From NCBI GenBank assembly GCA_934230115.1, contig CAKQEI010000101.1, positions 1-5,380 on the forward strand: 5,380 nucleotides of DNA. The letters run 5' to 3'. The number at the start of each line of letters is the position of its first letter. Position 1 is the stretch's first letter. Origin of the DNA: an uncultured Prevotella sp. GTDB taxonomy: Bacteria; Bacteroidota; Bacteroidia; Bacteroidales; Bacteroidaceae. A program made the translations under genes and the position numbers. Under the pieces are notes generated by a model. It was not told the origin of the DNA. It ran no database searches and saw nothing but the letters and a program-made list of their open reading frames with translations. Below are positions 5,213-5,380 of the stretch, in pieces.

Positions 5213-5380
5213 TTACTCAGCAGCTGTAGTATCAGGAGCAACTGTTGTTGTGTCGGCTGTAGTGTCAACCTGAGCAACAGTGTCAGTGTCAGCGTTTGCT
5301 GCAGGAGCAGCTGTTTTGTTACCACATGATGCGAATGAGATAGCTGCGATAGCTACGAACATTAAAACTAATTTCTTCAT
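5213..5380 (-). CDS. Small Ala/Thr/Asp-rich lipoprotein, function unknown
   Basis: The minus strand from the last base of the window reads an intact 55-codon frame ending in TAA at 5213-5215. The protein begins MKKLVLMFVA and has an Ala/Ile/Phe core and the lipobox F-A-S-C with C19, a standard Bacteroidetes lipoprotein signal. The mature part is only 37 residues of low-complexity sequence rich in Ala, Thr, Asp and Val (D-T-D-T-V, V-D-T-T-A-D, T-T-T-V-A-P-D-T-T). It has no recognisable domain and is probably disordered. Such tiny acidic lipoproteins recur in Bacteroidales, but I know of no established function. The ATG coincides with the window edge. MKK plus a hydrophobic core makes it the natural start, although upstream sequence cannot be checked. 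A textbook terminator downstream supports a real, monocistronic and possibly well-expressed gene. Confidence 0.85.
   Translation of the reverse strand: MKKLVLMFVAIAAISFASCGNKTAAPAANADTDTVAQVDTTADTTTVAPDTTAAE

Overview
The window looks like ordinary chromosomal sequence from a member of the Bacteroidales, most likely Prevotellaceae (Prevotella/Segatella type). Four things point there. The small-gene promoter fits the Bacteroidetes TTTG / TAnnTTTG pattern. Start codons follow A-rich leaders with no Shine-Dalgarno sequence. Lipoprotein signal peptides end in short T-S-C / A-S-C lipoboxes. One secreted protein ends in the 'YYNxQGxxV...GIYII...K' tail typical of secreted proteins in this group. 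The genus is inferred from these traits, not proven.

Layout from left to right. A tRNA-Pro(TGG) gene runs off the left edge and is followed by a strong hairpin terminator. It converges with a leftward gene for a large acidic secreted protein of unknown function (201-1610). Upstream of that, also leftward, is a complete M20-family aminoacyl-histidine dipeptidase, PepD (1705-3156), with its own terminator. A 117-bp divergent intergenic region holds a clear rightward Bacteroidetes promoter. That promoter drives a 64-residue single-span membrane protein (3274-3468) and probably also an OmpH/Skp-like lipoprotein (3580-4194). The two genes are separated by a short heptamer-repeat spacer. Two successive hairpins end this rightward unit. 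Beyond it lie two leftward genes: an M15-family peptidoglycan peptidase (4314-5105) and a 55-codon Ala/Thr/Asp-rich lipoprotein (5213-5380), whose start codon is exactly the last three bases of the window. A hairpin with an eight-T tract separates these two.

Functionally this is mostly a cell-envelope neighbourhood: a periplasmic chaperone-like lipoprotein, a wall peptidase, a small lipoprotein, a secreted repeat protein and a small membrane protein, plus one dipeptidase for peptide use. Nearly every gene has its own terminator or changes strand, so apart from the membrane protein/OmpH pair there is little sign of an operon. I see no mobile element, CRISPR array, defence system, integrase or toxin-antitoxin pair, and no convincing undescribed multi-gene system. 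The items most worth a second look are the uncharacterised secreted repeat protein, the conserved-looking 64-residue membrane protein, the heptamer repeat, the paired hairpins after ompH, and the 55-codon lipoprotein at the edge.
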